From Bin18 sp965242795 (lineage in GTDB: Bacteria > Desulfobacterota > Binatia > Bin18), in assembly GCA_965242795.1 (NCBI GenBank), contig OZ251505.1, positions 2,356,001-2,420,000 of the forward strand: 64,000 nucleotides of DNA. Direction: 5' to 3'. Numbering within the stretch: the stretch's first letter is position 1; the number at the start of each line of letters is the position of its first letter. This document shows positions 36,601-45,614 of the stretch, one piece after another. The notes under the pieces were generated by a model. The model was not told where the DNA came from. It searched no databases and saw only the letters and a program-made list of their open reading frames with translations. The position numbers were made by a program, and so were the translations under genes.

Positions 36601-37539
36601 ATGGGTATGGCGGCCCCGATGGACATTGTGGTGCTCATCCCCTGTTACAATGAGGCCGAGACCGTCGCGCGGGTAGTGAGGGACTTTCGGGAGGCATTAC
36701 CGGATGCACGGATTGTCGTCTGTGACAACAACTCCGATGACGATACGGGCAACATTGCGCAAGCTACCGGCGCGGAAGTGTGCCGGGAGACCGTACGAGG
36801 GAAGGGTCACGTGGTGCGGCGGATGTTTGCCGACCTTGAAGCTGACGTCTACGTGCTGGTCGACGGCGATGCGACCTATGATGCATCGAGCGCCCTTGCC
36901 ATGATCGGAATGCTGCTCGATCAGCACCTCGACATGGTGGTCGCCCACCGCTGTCCGACTACCAACAAAGCATACCGCCCCGGTCACCGCTTCGGCAACC
37001 TGCTGCTATCCGGTGCCATCCGCCGCATATTCGCGAATCCTGTTCGGGACATACTGTCCGGTTACCGGGTGTTTTCGCGGCGTTTCGTCAAATCGTTTCC
37101 GGGACGGGCCGGACAATTCGAGATCGAGACCGAACTGACCATCCATGCGCTGGAACTCCGTCTCCCCGTAGGTGAAATGGAGACCCCGTACTATCCGCGT
37201 CCGAGAGATTCGCACAGTAAACTCGATACTTGGCGCGATGGTTTCCTGATATTGCTCGCAATCGGGCAGTTGTTCGTCTTGGAATATCCGTTTCGGTTGT
37301 TCCTAGGTCTGACGGCGGTATTTTTCATGGCGGCGACCATCCTGTTCGTCCCAGTGTTCGATGAGTACATCCAGACCGGGCTGGTACCCAAGCTGCCCAC
37401 CCTGGTCGTCGTCGTCGGAGGCTACATCTTGGCCTTCGTGAGCCCCATAACCGGCGTTATTCTGCATGCGATCTCCGTCAGCCGACGCGAGGCGAAACGA
37501 CTCGCCTACCTGGCTCAGATTTCTCATCCGGAGGGCTGA
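36601..37539 (+). CDS. family 2 glycosyltransferase, membrane-anchored
   Basis: The 312-residue product has a GT-A domain with IVVLIPCYNEAETV, VVCDNNSDDDT, VLVDGDATYDA (the DxD-type metal motif) and GQFEIETELTIHAL. Two membrane segments follow near residues 215-240 and 255-280. This resembles polyprenyl-phosphate or lipid-linked sugar transferases. GT2 enzymes of this kind supply donors to GT-C enzymes such as the candidate at 25355-27124, but the two are 10 kb apart. ATG 36619 is an alternative start. Confidence 0.9.
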   Translation: MGMAAPMDIVVLIPCYNEAETVARVVRDFREALPDARIVVCDNNSDDDTGNIAQATGAEVCRETVRGKGHVVRRMFADLEADVYVLVDGDATYDASSALAMIGMLLDQHLDMVVAHRCPTTNKAYRPGHRFGNLLLSGAIRRIFANPVRDILSGYRVFSRRFVKSFPGRAGQFEIETELTIHALELRLPVGEMETPYYPRPRDSHSKLDTWRDGFLILLAIGQLFVLEYPFRLFLGLTAVFFMAATILFVPVFDEYIQTGLVPKLPTLVVVVGGYILAFVSPITGVILHAISVSRREAKRLAYLAQISHPEG

Positions 37540-37655
37540 TCGAGGACGCCGTTCTGTTCGTTCGGTAAATGTTTCGTGGTCAATCGGTTAGCATACGGAC
37601 GAGCGTAGCCTCATGTGGCCACGGCGGCAGGTTTACCCGCACGAAAGTGCACATC

Positions 37656-37973
37656 ATGCCGTTACGTCCGCGCTCCTCGCCACTGCAACTCGTCAGGCTC
37701 GTCGGACATCTGCCGCGGCTCGCCAAAGTGTTCTGGCGTCTGTTCCGCGACCGGCGCGTGCCGCTGCGCGCCAAGGCCGTCGTCCTCGCCGGCGTCGGCT
37801 ATCTGCTGCTGCCCGCGGATCTGCTGCCGGACATCCTGCCGTTCGTCGGCGTGCTCGACGACATCAGCGTGTTGTTGCTGGCCGGCCGGGCGTTTCTTTC
37901 CCTCTGTCCGCGGGAAGTGGTACACGAGCACGTGATGGCCGTCAGTCGGGAGGCCGGCAAAGGCGCCGCATAA
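37656..37973 (+). CDS. YkvA-like DUF1232 protein
   Basis: The 105-residue product carries the DUF1232 signature VPLRAKAVVLAGVGYLLLPADLLPD and ILPFVGVLDDISVLLL. This is a short membrane-associated family of unknown role, also found in some stress and cell-envelope loci. The start is chosen at MPLRPR because the upstream 29 codons are not conserved-looking. The gene ends 29 bases before the gamma-glutamyltransferase-family gene. Confidence 0.8.
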   Translation: MPLRPRSSPLQLVRLVGHLPRLAKVFWRLFRDRRVPLRAKAVVLAGVGYLLLPADLLPDILPFVGVLDDISVLLLAGRAFLSLCPREVVHEHVMAVSREAGKGAA

Positions 37974-38002
37974 TCCACGTCGTTCGATCCAAGGAGTCCG
38001 GT

Positions 38003-39754
38003 ATGGCGTACCGCCCTACGTTGATGGGCACCCACGGGATGATCGCGACCGAGCACTACCTGTCCGCGGAGGCGGGCATGGCGGTGTTGCGCAACGGGGG
38101 CAACGCGTTCGACGCCGCGGTGGCCGCGGCCTTGGTCGAGGGCGTCGTGAATCCGCACATGCACACGTTCGGCGGCGAACTGTCCGCGCTGGTGTACAGC
38201 GCGACCGACCGGAAGGTCTTTTCGATCAACGGCAATACGGTCGCCCCGCGTGCAGCCACGATCGCATGGTTCCGGGAGCAGGGCATCAACCTCATCCCGT
38301 GGAGCGGCGTATTGTCCGCGGGGCCGAGCGCCGCGCCCGACGCGTTTCTGTCCGTTCTGGACCGGTTCGGCACGTGCAGCTTCGCCTCGGTTGCGGCCCC
38401 CGCGGTCGAACTGGCCGAACGCGGATTTCCGATGCACGCCGCGCTGCGTGGGCCGGCACCCAAATATCTGAGCGTGGATTTTTCGATTGCCGCCAACGCC
38501 GAGAACTTCGCCCGGCAGTGGCCCACATCGGCTAAAGTGTATCTGCCGAATGGGCGGCTGCCCGAGGTGGGCCAAGTCGTCACGAACCCGGATCTGGCTG
38601 GCACTTTTCGCCAATTGATTACAGCCGAAGAACGTGCCGCGGGCGACCGCAGCGCCGGATTGCGCGCAGCGCGGGCCGCATTCTACGAGGGCGACATCGC
38701 ACACACCATCGCCGCCCACGCTGAAGAGCACGGCGGCCTGCTGTCGGTCGAAGATATGGCCGCCTTTCACACACGGATCGAGGAGCCGGTGCAGTTCGAT
38801 TACCGCGGGTACGACGTGTACAAATGCGGCCCGTGGAGCCAGGGGCCGGTCTTTCTCCAGCAACTCGCATTGCTCGAAGGCTTCGACCTCGGGGCGCTCG
38901 GCCACAACAGCGCGGATTATGTCCATACCGTCACCGAAGCGGCCAAGCTGGCGTTCGCCGACCGCGAGCAGTACTACGGCGACCCGGATTTCGTCGACGT
39001 GCCCCTGGACGGCCTGCTCTCGAAGGACTACGCCGCGGCCCGCCGCGGCCTGATCGATCCCGCACGTGCCTCGCTCGACCAGCGGCCGGGGAATCCGCGC
39101 ACGGGCGCGGCGCTGCTCGAGGGCGAAGAGGTGTTCGCTGCGCGGAACTGGGGGCCGGGCACCGTGTACGTCACCGTCGTCGACAAGGCGCGCAACATGG
39201 CGTCGTTCACCCCGAGCGGGGCCTGGATTCCGTCGTCGCCGCTGATCGACGGGCTCGGTTTTCCGCTCGGCACCCGCGTCCAGACGTTCTTTCTGGACCC
39301 TGCCCACCCCAACGCGCTCGTGCCGGGCAAACGGCCGCGCACCACGCTGACGCCCAGCTTGGTCATGCGCGACGGCCAGCCGTGCATGGTGTTCGGCACC
39401 CCGGGCGGGGATCAACAGGACCAGTGGACGCTGCAATTCTTTCTGAACGTGGCGGACTTCGGCATGGACGTGCAGGACGCGATCGAGGCGCCGCGGTTCT
39501 CCACGGCTCACTTCCCGACCAGCTTCTACCCGCACGACGCCGTTCCCGGCCTCGTCCGCGTGGAAGACCGGATTCCCGAGGCAGTGCGCGACGAACTGCG
39601 CGCCCGCGGCCATACCGTGCAGGTCAATCCGGCGTGGACCGAGGGCGACGTACTCGGGATCCGCGTGGACGCCGAGCACGGCGTTCTGCACGGCGGAGCG
39701 GACCTGCGTGGCGAGCAGAGCAAGCGGATGCCGTCGCACGTCTGCGCTTGGTGA
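38003..39754 (+). CDS. gamma-glutamyltranspeptidase-family Ntn hydrolase
   Basis: The 583-residue product has family motifs AEAGMAVLRNGGNAFDAAVAAAL near the N-terminus, KCGPWSQGPVFLQQLALLEG, and the processing site region WGPGTVYVTVVDKARNMAS. There the Thr after PG is the likely nucleophile released by self-cleavage into large and small subunits. The usual TTH is TVY here. The FTPSGAWIP loop differs from the glutathione-binding GGT consensus, so it may be an acylase or another gamma-glutamyl hydrolase. No signal peptide is seen, so it is probably cytoplasmic. AAGGAG six bases upstream fixes the start. Confidence 0.88.
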   Translation: MAYRPTLMGTHGMIATEHYLSAEAGMAVLRNGGNAFDAAVAAALVEGVVNPHMHTFGGELSALVYSATDRKVFSINGNTVAPRAATIAWFREQGINLIPWSGVLSAGPSAAPDAFLSVLDRFGTCSFASVAAPAVELAERGFPMHAALRGPAPKYLSVDFSIAANAENFARQWPTSAKVYLPNGRLPEVGQVVTNPDLAGTFRQLITAEERAAGDRSAGLRAARAAFYEGDIAHTIAAHAEEHGGLLSVEDMAAFHTRIEEPVQFDYRGYDVYKCGPWSQGPVFLQQLALLEGFDLGALGHNSADYVHTVTEAAKLAFADREQYYGDPDFVDVPLDGLLSKDYAAARRGLIDPARASLDQRPGNPRTGAALLEGEEVFAARNWGPGTVYVTVVDKARNMASFTPSGAWIPSSPLIDGLGFPLGTRVQTFFLDPAHPNALVPGKRPRTTLTPSLVMRDGQPCMVFGTPGGDQQDQWTLQFFLNVADFGMDVQDAIEAPRFSTAHFPTSFYPHDAVPGLVRVEDRIPEAVRDELRARGHTVQVNPAWTEGDVLGIRVDAEHGVLHGGADLRGEQSKRMPSHVCAW

Positions 39755-40179
39755 GTCGCGGCGCCGCCCGACGCCGCGGCGGTCCGACCGGCACGACCGA
39801 TACGGAGAAGTCTTTCCATAAGAACGGCTTAACCCCGAAATTCCGTCTTGACTCTTCCCCGGACGGTGGTAGGTACGGATTCGGAGTCCGCGGGCAGAAC
39901 GTGGGCTGCACCGACCGCCGACACGGCAAGGGGGCACACGACCGAATGCGCGTCAGAGACCCACATCCCGGCTTCGTTCAGCGTCACGACACGCACGGCC
40001 CTTCCCTCATTTCTCGCCGCACCGCCCGACCCGCACCCCCTGCTCCGCAGTCGGGTTTCCTTCCAGCGTCCGTTTCCGTTCATCGGCCAACCGACGAAGC
40101 GCGTCCGCCGCCGGCCGCGGAGCGACTCGTGCGGGTCGGTTCCACCGTTTCGTCACCCCAGGGCAGAGAGGAGAACCTC
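39755..40179. other. noncoding gap upstream of the stress cluster
   Basis: About 425 bases with no supported gene in either strand. I see no strong repeat or hairpin; GAGGAG just before 40180 is the ribosome site of the next gene. Confidence 0.5.
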
Positions 40180-40560
40180 ATGCAACTTCCGGTGCAAATC
40201 GTGTCTCGCGACCATCATCTGTCCAAACATCTCGAAGCGACCATTCTCGAAAAAGCCCACAAGCTCGACACGTTCTACGGCCGCATCACCCGGTGCCGCG
40301 TGGTGGTCGAATCGCAAACCCACCAGCATACGAAGGGCCAGGCGTTCAAGGTTCGCGTGGACCTGCGCGTTCCCGGCGCGGAACTGGTCGCCGACCACCA
40401 CGAACACGCCGACCTCAAGATCGCGGTCCGTAACGCATTCGAGGCGGCCCGCCGGCGGCTCCAGGACTACGCCCACCGGTTGCGGCATGACGCCAAAGGG
40501 CACGACGGGAAGGTCCGCGAGATGAAGACCGACCCCGCGCTGGCCGCGGCGGGGCAGTAG
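40180..40560 (+). CDS. hpf: ribosome hibernation-promoting factor (HPF/RaiA family)
   Basis: The 126-residue product begins LPVQIVSRDHHLSKHLEATI, then has TRCRVVVESQTHQHTKG, ELVADHHEHADLKIAVRNAF and a basic helix RRLQDYAHRLRHD. This matches the short/medium HPF fold that binds the 30S A and P sites in stationary phase. GAGAGGAG precedes the ATG. It begins a run of stress genes on one strand. Confidence 0.85.
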   Translation: MQLPVQIVSRDHHLSKHLEATILEKAHKLDTFYGRITRCRVVVESQTHQHTKGQAFKVRVDLRVPGAELVADHHEHADLKIAVRNAFEAARRRLQDYAHRLRHDAKGHDGKVREMKTDPALAAAGQ

Positions 40561-40615
40561 CACGTGCGCGACGATCGGGACGATCGTTCGGACCCTCCAC
40601 ACGAAAGGACACGCC

Positions 40616-41524
40616 ATGGCCGACGTATTCCGCCGAATCCTGTGCCCCATCTATCTGGACGAATCCTCGCCCCGGGTGCTGGCACACGCACGGCACTTCG
40701 CCCGATTCGGCGACGGGACCGTCCACCTGCTGCACGTCGTCCCGACCGACGAGCTGCATTTGCTGAGTAAGATCTATCGGCCGGACGAGAGCGGCGGGGC
40801 GAACATCAGCAACGCGGCCGAGATCGCCCGGCAGGAGTTGAGCGCCGCCGCGGCAGACCATCTGGCCGAGACGCGCTTCGAGGTGCTGACCGCCTTCAAC
40901 AGCAACCCCGCGGCCGGCATTCTCGAAGCCCAAAAAGAGATGCACGCGGACCTGGTGGTCATGGCCTCGCACGGTCGGACGGGCCTGGCCCATCTCATCG
41001 TGGGGAGCGTGGCGGAAAAGGTCGTCCGCGAATCCGCGTGTCCGGTCCTCACGATTCGGCAGGGCGCCGACAGCGAGGTGTCGGCGTTTCGGAAGATCCT
41101 CGTGCCGGTCGATATCGCTGAGCGGTCGGCCCCGGCCCTGGGCGTGGCCCGGCAGATTGCGGAGCACACCCAGGGCACGGTGTATCCGCTGCACGTCGTG
41201 CCCACCGAAGACATCTATCTGCAGCGCGACGTGTATCACGCCAAAGACGGAGAAGGGACGAATCTGGTACAGGCCGAGAAAGTCGCCAAGGATCGCCTGG
41301 CCGAGGTCGCCCGCACCCATCTCGGAGGGGTGGCCTGCGAACCGGTCGTGCACGTGAGCAACGATCCGGCACGCACGTTCCTCGAAATGGAAAAGGACGT
41401 CGGCGCCGACCTGCTGGTGATGGCGACGCACGGGTTCACCGGGCTGTTCCACCTGTTGCTCGGCAGCCTGACCGAAAAGATGATGCGCGAGGCAGGCTGT
41501 CCGGTTCTGGCCATTCATCAATGA
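40616..41524 (+). CDS. tandem-domain universal stress protein
   Basis: The 302-residue protein has two UspA domains (residues 1-143 and 150-302). Both keep the ATP-binding loop: ASHGRTGLAHLIVGSVAE and THGFTGLFHLLLGSLTE (GxxG-x9-GS). Such tandem Usp proteins bind ATP and support survival under starvation or oxidants. The gene lies 55 bases after hpf and 32 before the ferritin-like gene. Confidence 0.95.
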   Translation: MADVFRRILCPIYLDESSPRVLAHARHFARFGDGTVHLLHVVPTDELHLLSKIYRPDESGGANISNAAEIARQELSAAAADHLAETRFEVLTAFNSNPAAGILEAQKEMHADLVVMASHGRTGLAHLIVGSVAEKVVRESACPVLTIRQGADSEVSAFRKILVPVDIAERSAPALGVARQIAEHTQGTVYPLHVVPTEDIYLQRDVYHAKDGEGTNLVQAEKVAKDRLAEVARTHLGGVACEPVVHVSNDPARTFLEMEKDVGADLLVMATHGFTGLFHLLLGSLTEKMMREAGCPVLAIHQ

Positions 41525-41556
41525 ACGGCCCGCCTTCCGCATGAAGGGAGACCGTC

Positions 41557-42066
41557 ATGGAACACACGGCCCACGACATCGTGAGCGAATCGTTGCAGGA
41601 CGAATTGCGTGCCATGGACTTCTACCTGCTGGCCGCCGACGTAGCACCGACCCGGGCGGCACGTGTAGCCGCCCGGCGGTTCGCGCGGGAGGAGGAACAG
41701 CACTTCGACGAACTCGTCGAGTGGATCGAGGGAGAAGACGACCCGGAATTGCACGCCGTGCTGCAGAACGTCCACTTGCTGCAATACGACTCCGCCCGCC
41801 GGACCCGTTCGATCCGGCGCTGGATGGAGATGTGTCAGCAGGAAGCCGCCGCCGACCCGGTCCGCATGCTGTTCGAGATCGCTTTGGCCAAGGAGCGCCA
41901 GTCGCTCGGCTACCATCACGCGCTGGAGCGCCGCGTGCACGAGCCGGCCGCCCGCCGGGCGCTGCGCACGCTCTGCACCGTGGAAGAGCATCACCGCCGC
42001 TTCCTCGAAGAGCAGTATCATCGCTTGGTGTCCGACCCCGACGAGCGTACGGCCGTGTGGCACTAG
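41557..42066 (+). CDS. ferritin-like / rubrerythrin-type di-iron protein
   Basis: The 169-residue all-helical product has paired carboxylate-histidine motifs EEEQHFDELVEW and EEHHRRFLEEQ, plus upstream Glu residues in LQDELRAMDFYLLAAD, consistent with a four-helix di-iron site. No C-terminal rubredoxin domain is present, so it is an erythrin-like peroxide-handling or iron-storage protein. It is the last gene of the hpf-usp cluster. Confidence 0.78.
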   Translation: MEHTAHDIVSESLQDELRAMDFYLLAADVAPTRAARVAARRFAREEEQHFDELVEWIEGEDDPELHAVLQNVHLLQYDSARRTRSIRRWMEMCQQEAAADPVRMLFEIALAKERQSLGYHHALERRVHEPAARRALRTLCTVEEHHRRFLEEQYHRLVSDPDERTAVWH

Positions 42067-42435
42067 GCGACGTTGCGGGGGCCGTTCTTCGACGGCAGAC
42101 GGACGATCCCCGCTGCCCGTGTTCCGCCGACTCCCGGGAAGTGTTCGAGAGTGGAATCCCCGGCGTGATTCACCGCTAGAGCCCGTGGACCCTCTCCCGG
42201 GGAGAAAGCGGGGTTTGCTCTTCATCCTCTCTCCCTTCGGGAGCGGGCTCGGCTGAGGGCTTCCTGCACACTGGAACCCACGTCACCGCCCAGATACTGT
42301 CGGTCGCCGCGCGAGACCGCCCGGCTTGGTCCGACGGCAATCCGGACCGGATTGAACGTCGGCAACTTCCCCGTCTGAAGATCGCAGGATCACACTCCTC
42401 CCGACCATTTCGGCACTCGATAAAGAAGCCGCCGA
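42067..42435. other. noncoding gap with hairpin-rich sequence
   Basis: About 370 bases without a gene. CCCTCTCCCGGGGAGAAAGCGGGG (about 42190-42212) and CTCCCTTCGGGAG (about 42231-42243) can fold into hairpins and may act in ending the stress transcript. The right half is the upstream region of the methyltransferase gene. Confidence 0.45.
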
Positions 42436-43992
42436 ATGAGCAGGAAGAAAGAGTTCGGCGACTTCCAAACGCCTGACGACTTGGCGGCCCGAGCAACCGC
42501 GCTGGTAGCCGAGACGTTCGGAACCCCGGACATTGTCGTGGAGCCGACGGCAGGAATCGGGGCTTTTCTCAAGGCGGCCATGCAGCAATGGGGACGCAAT
42601 TGTCGGTATGAGGGATATGAAATCAATCGTGCATACGTCCATCGTGCCGAGGACGCGCTGGGCGGCTCTGGCGTGACGCTGTTCCACCGCGACTTTTTCT
42701 CGGAAGACTGGACGCACAATCTTCGCCGAGACCAATCCGAGAAGGTGCTGGTCCTCGGCAACCCCCCGTGGATAACGAACTCCGCACTCGGCCTTCTGGG
42801 GGGCCGGAATCTTCCGCCCAAAACCAATTTTCAAAAATTGCGCGGGTTCGATGCCTGGACCGGGAAGTCCAATTTCGACATCGCGGAGTGGATGCTCATT
42901 CGGCTCATCGAGGCGCTGCCGCCGGAGGGGGCGGTTGCGATGCTGTGCAAAACCATGACCGCGCGAAAGGTCTTGCGCCATTGCTGGAAGACCGGTCACG
43001 GGAGAGAAGAAGCCTCGTTGTTCCGCATCGATGCGAAAGCGTGTTTCAAGGCCGCCGTCGATGCATGTTTTTTCGTCGTGACGGGTCGCGTCACCAAGAA
43101 GCGAACCGCGACGGTGTACTCCGCGCTCGATCTTTCTTCCGATCGCACGCGATTCGGCTACGTCAACGGCGACCTCGTTTCGGACTTGGAGACGTATCGT
43201 ACCTATCGAAATCTCGACGGCGGTTCGTCTGCATATACGTGGCGCTCGGGCATCAAGCACGATGCGGTGAAGATCATGGAATTTCGTCGTGACGGCGCGC
43301 TTCTTCGGAACGGCTTGGGAGAGGCGGTCGACGTAGAGAACGCTCTGGTGTACCCGCTCCTGAAATCTTCGGACCTCGGGAACGGGCGAACCGAACCGCG
43401 CAAACACGTCCTCATCACGCAGACCCACACCGGAAGCGAGACGGCCGTCTTGTCGTCTTCCGCACCCAAGACGTGGCAGTACCTGCTGTCCCATGCCGAA
43501 GCCCTCGACGGCAGAACGAGTGCCATCTACCGGAACCGACCCCGCTTTTCCATTTTCGGCGTCGGCCCCTATTCCTTTGCTCCGTGGAAGGTCGCGATTT
43601 CCGGGCTCTATAAAAAAATCTCTTTCGGCGTCGTTCTCCCGTCGAACGGTCGCCCGGTCATGATCGACGATACGTGTTACTCCATCCCCTGTGCGAGCGA
43701 GGCGGAAGCGCGATTCCTATGTGATCTGTTATCGTCGGAACCCGCCCTCGCATTTCTGCGTTCCCTCGTATTTACCGACGCCAAACGACCGATCACCATC
43801 GACGTCCTCTGCCACCTTTCATTCGTTGCACTCGCACGTCAGCGCGGCAAATCGAGAGAGTTGGAATCCTACGCCGATTCATACCGTCCCGAGCAGGAAG
43901 CCGAACGACAATTGTCGTTCATCATGGAGCCGCGGACTCCGTATGCAATCGGACGTGCCCGCTCACCCGTCCCCGCACGCCGCGGAATGTAG
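42436..43992 (+). CDS. N6-adenine DNA methyltransferase, gamma-like, no partner nuclease
   Basis: The 518-residue product begins MSRKKEFGDFQTPDDLA, as in type I/II M.TaqI-like enzymes. Motif I is VVEPTAGIGAFLKAA (about residues 35-49) and the catalytic motif VLGNPPWITN (about 112-121), the NPPW variant of NPPY. A target-recognition-like C-terminal half of about 330 residues contains WRSGIKHDAVKIMEF and FAPWKVAISGLYKK. Neither neighbour is an endonuclease. It could be a solitary or anti-restriction methylase, or the enzyme part of a broken restriction system. Confidence 0.85.
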   Translation: MSRKKEFGDFQTPDDLAARATALVAETFGTPDIVVEPTAGIGAFLKAAMQQWGRNCRYEGYEINRAYVHRAEDALGGSGVTLFHRDFFSEDWTHNLRRDQSEKVLVLGNPPWITNSALGLLGGRNLPPKTNFQKLRGFDAWTGKSNFDIAEWMLIRLIEALPPEGAVAMLCKTMTARKVLRHCWKTGHGREEASLFRIDAKACFKAAVDACFFVVTGRVTKKRTATVYSALDLSSDRTRFGYVNGDLVSDLETYRTYRNLDGGSSAYTWRSGIKHDAVKIMEFRRDGALLRNGLGEAVDVENALVYPLLKSSDLGNGRTEPRKHVLITQTHTGSETAVLSSSAPKTWQYLLSHAEALDGRTSAIYRNRPRFSIFGVGPYSFAPWKVAISGLYKKISFGVVLPSNGRPVMIDDTCYSIPCASEAEARFLCDLLSSEPALAFLRSLVFTDAKRPITIDVLCHLSFVALARQRGKSRELESYADSYRPEQEAERQLSFIMEPRTPYAIGRARSPVPARRGM

Positions 43993-44001
43993 AGACCCGC
44001 T

Positions 44002-44544
44002 ATGCCGCAACTTCCGACGTGGTTGTCCTCCTCTGCCCGGGGAGATGCCGTTCCGCTCGTAACGTTTCATTACCCGGTAGCGTTCAGCATTCGTGCCGGG
44101 AACGACGGCTCTCCGACGGCGGTCACGGACGTGGATTTCGGCGACCTCAGCACGGAAGACCTGGACTACATGGAGAAGGTCGTTGCGTTCATGTCCGAGC
44201 AGCGGAAGGGAAGGCCGTTGCTGCGCTCCGACGAGCGGCCGGCAGTGCCTCCGAACGACGCCTGCGACCTGTGCGAACTCGCCCATTATACGCAGTGGTA
44301 CGCCGAGTTCGCCTGGCCGTTCCGCTTCACGATTCTCGACTGTGATGCATGCGACGTGCCGATCGCCGTGCTGGGCGAACACCGCGTGGACGTGGCCGCG
44401 GCGGACGTTGCGTTCATGGAGGCGGCCTTGCATCTCGTGGCCGAACGGAAATACACGGGGAAATTCCCGAAGTGGACGTTCGATCACGTCATGCGCCAGA
44501 TTCCGGACCACTATCATTTTCACGTCCGCCCGCTGCTCTGGTAG
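44002..44544 (+). CDS. HIT-like protein with a cysteine-rich zinc-binding region
   Basis: The 180-residue product has two cysteine pairs, CDLCELAHYTQWY (about residues 88-100) and LDCDACDVPIAVLGEHR. Near the end IPDHYHFHVRP carries an H-Y-H-F-H triad like the HIT superfamily catalytic motif. I recall similar uncharacterised proteins in several phyla. A nucleotide-hydrolase or transferase role is an inference from the motif. It starts 9 bases after the methyltransferase stop and may be co-expressed with it. Confidence 0.6.
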   Translation: MPQLPTWLSSSARGDAVPLVTFHYPVAFSIRAGNDGSPTAVTDVDFGDLSTEDLDYMEKVVAFMSEQRKGRPLLRSDERPAVPPNDACDLCELAHYTQWYAEFAWPFRFTILDCDACDVPIAVLGEHRVDVAAADVAFMEAALHLVAERKYTGKFPKWTFDHVMRQIPDHYHFHVRPLLW

Positions 44545-44580
44545 GCCGGCCGTCCTCCAAGAAAAGAACAGGCCGGTCTC

Positions 44581-45606
44581 ATGCAGGCAGTCTTCTTGCT
44601 CGGCCCCGGACACCTGACGTGTCGGGAGGTGCCGGTGCCCGAACCGGGGCCCGACGAGGTCGTGATCGAGGTCGCCGCGGCCCTGACGTGCGGGACCGAT
44701 CTCAAGGCGTTTCTGCGCGGCCACCCCAAGATGCCGCCGCCGACCCGCTTCGGCCACGAATACGCCGGCACGATCAGCGCGTGTGGCGCCCGCGTCGAAC
44801 GGTTTCGGGAGGGCGACGAGGTCATGCTGGCCCCGACCGGGCCGTGCGGCACCTGCTTCTACTGCCGCCGCGATCAGGAAAACCTGTGCGCAACGTTGAT
44901 GAAGACGATGGCCTTCGGCGGCTATGCCGAGTACGTGCGCCTACCGGGCCGCGTAGTGCGGACCAACCTGTTCCCCAAGCCGCGCGCGGTGCCGTTCGTG
45001 GATGCCGCGCTGTTGGAGCCGGTCTCGTGCGTGGTGTTCAGCGTGCAGCAGGCGCGGTTCGGCGAAGAGGAGACCGCGGTCGTGATCGGCGCGGGCGGTT
45101 TCGGCCTGTTGCATCTCGTGCTGCTCCGGGCGTTCGGCATCGGGCGGGTGCTGATGGTCGCCCGGAACCCGGCACGCGCCGCGGTGGCCGAGGCGCTCGG
45201 CGCGGACGGCATCATCGCCGCGGCGGCACAGGACGCCCGTGCCGAGGTCCTCGAACTGACGGACGGCCGCGGGGCCGATCTGGTCGTCGAATGCACGGCG
45301 CAGCCGCGCGTCTGGGAAGCCTCGCTGTTCTTCGCCCGGCCCGGCGGCCACGTCATCCTGTTCGGCGGTTGTCCGCCGGATGCGCGCGTCGCCTTCGATA
45401 CGACCCGCCTACACTACGATCAGGTACGGCTGTCGAGCCCGTTCCACTTCACGCCCGCGGCCGTGCGTCGCGCGCGCGACGTCCTCGTGTCCGGCGGCAT
45501 TCCGACGCACCATTTCGTCAGCGGGCGCTATCCGCTGGCCGACATCGAACACGCCTTCGCCCGCATGGCGCGCGGCGACGGCATCAAGTACGCCATCGAT
45601 CCGTGA
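44581..45606 (+). CDS. zinc-dependent medium-chain alcohol dehydrogenase
   Basis: The 341-residue product has the catalytic-zinc residues Cys in TCGTDLKAF (about 37) and GHE in RFGHEYAG (about 59-61), the structural-zinc cysteines GPCGTCFYCRRDQENLC, and the cofactor fold VVIGAGGFGLLHL. This is a complete MDR dehydrogenase of the threonine/sorbitol dehydrogenase type. It is followed 8 bases later by a CoA-transferase gene whose ribosome site overlaps its stop, so the pair likely acts in one pathway, for example hydroxy-acid use. The substrate is unknown. Confidence 0.92.
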   Translation: MQAVFLLGPGHLTCREVPVPEPGPDEVVIEVAAALTCGTDLKAFLRGHPKMPPPTRFGHEYAGTISACGARVERFREGDEVMLAPTGPCGTCFYCRRDQENLCATLMKTMAFGGYAEYVRLPGRVVRTNLFPKPRAVPFVDAALLEPVSCVVFSVQQARFGEEETAVVIGAGGFGLLHLVLLRAFGIGRVLMVARNPARAAVAEALGADGIIAAAAQDARAEVLELTDGRGADLVVECTAQPRVWEASLFFARPGGHVILFGGCPPDARVAFDTTRLHYDQVRLSSPFHFTPAAVRRARDVLVSGGIPTHHFVSGRYPLADIEHAFARMARGDGIKYAIDP

Positions 45607-45614
45607 GGTGACCA

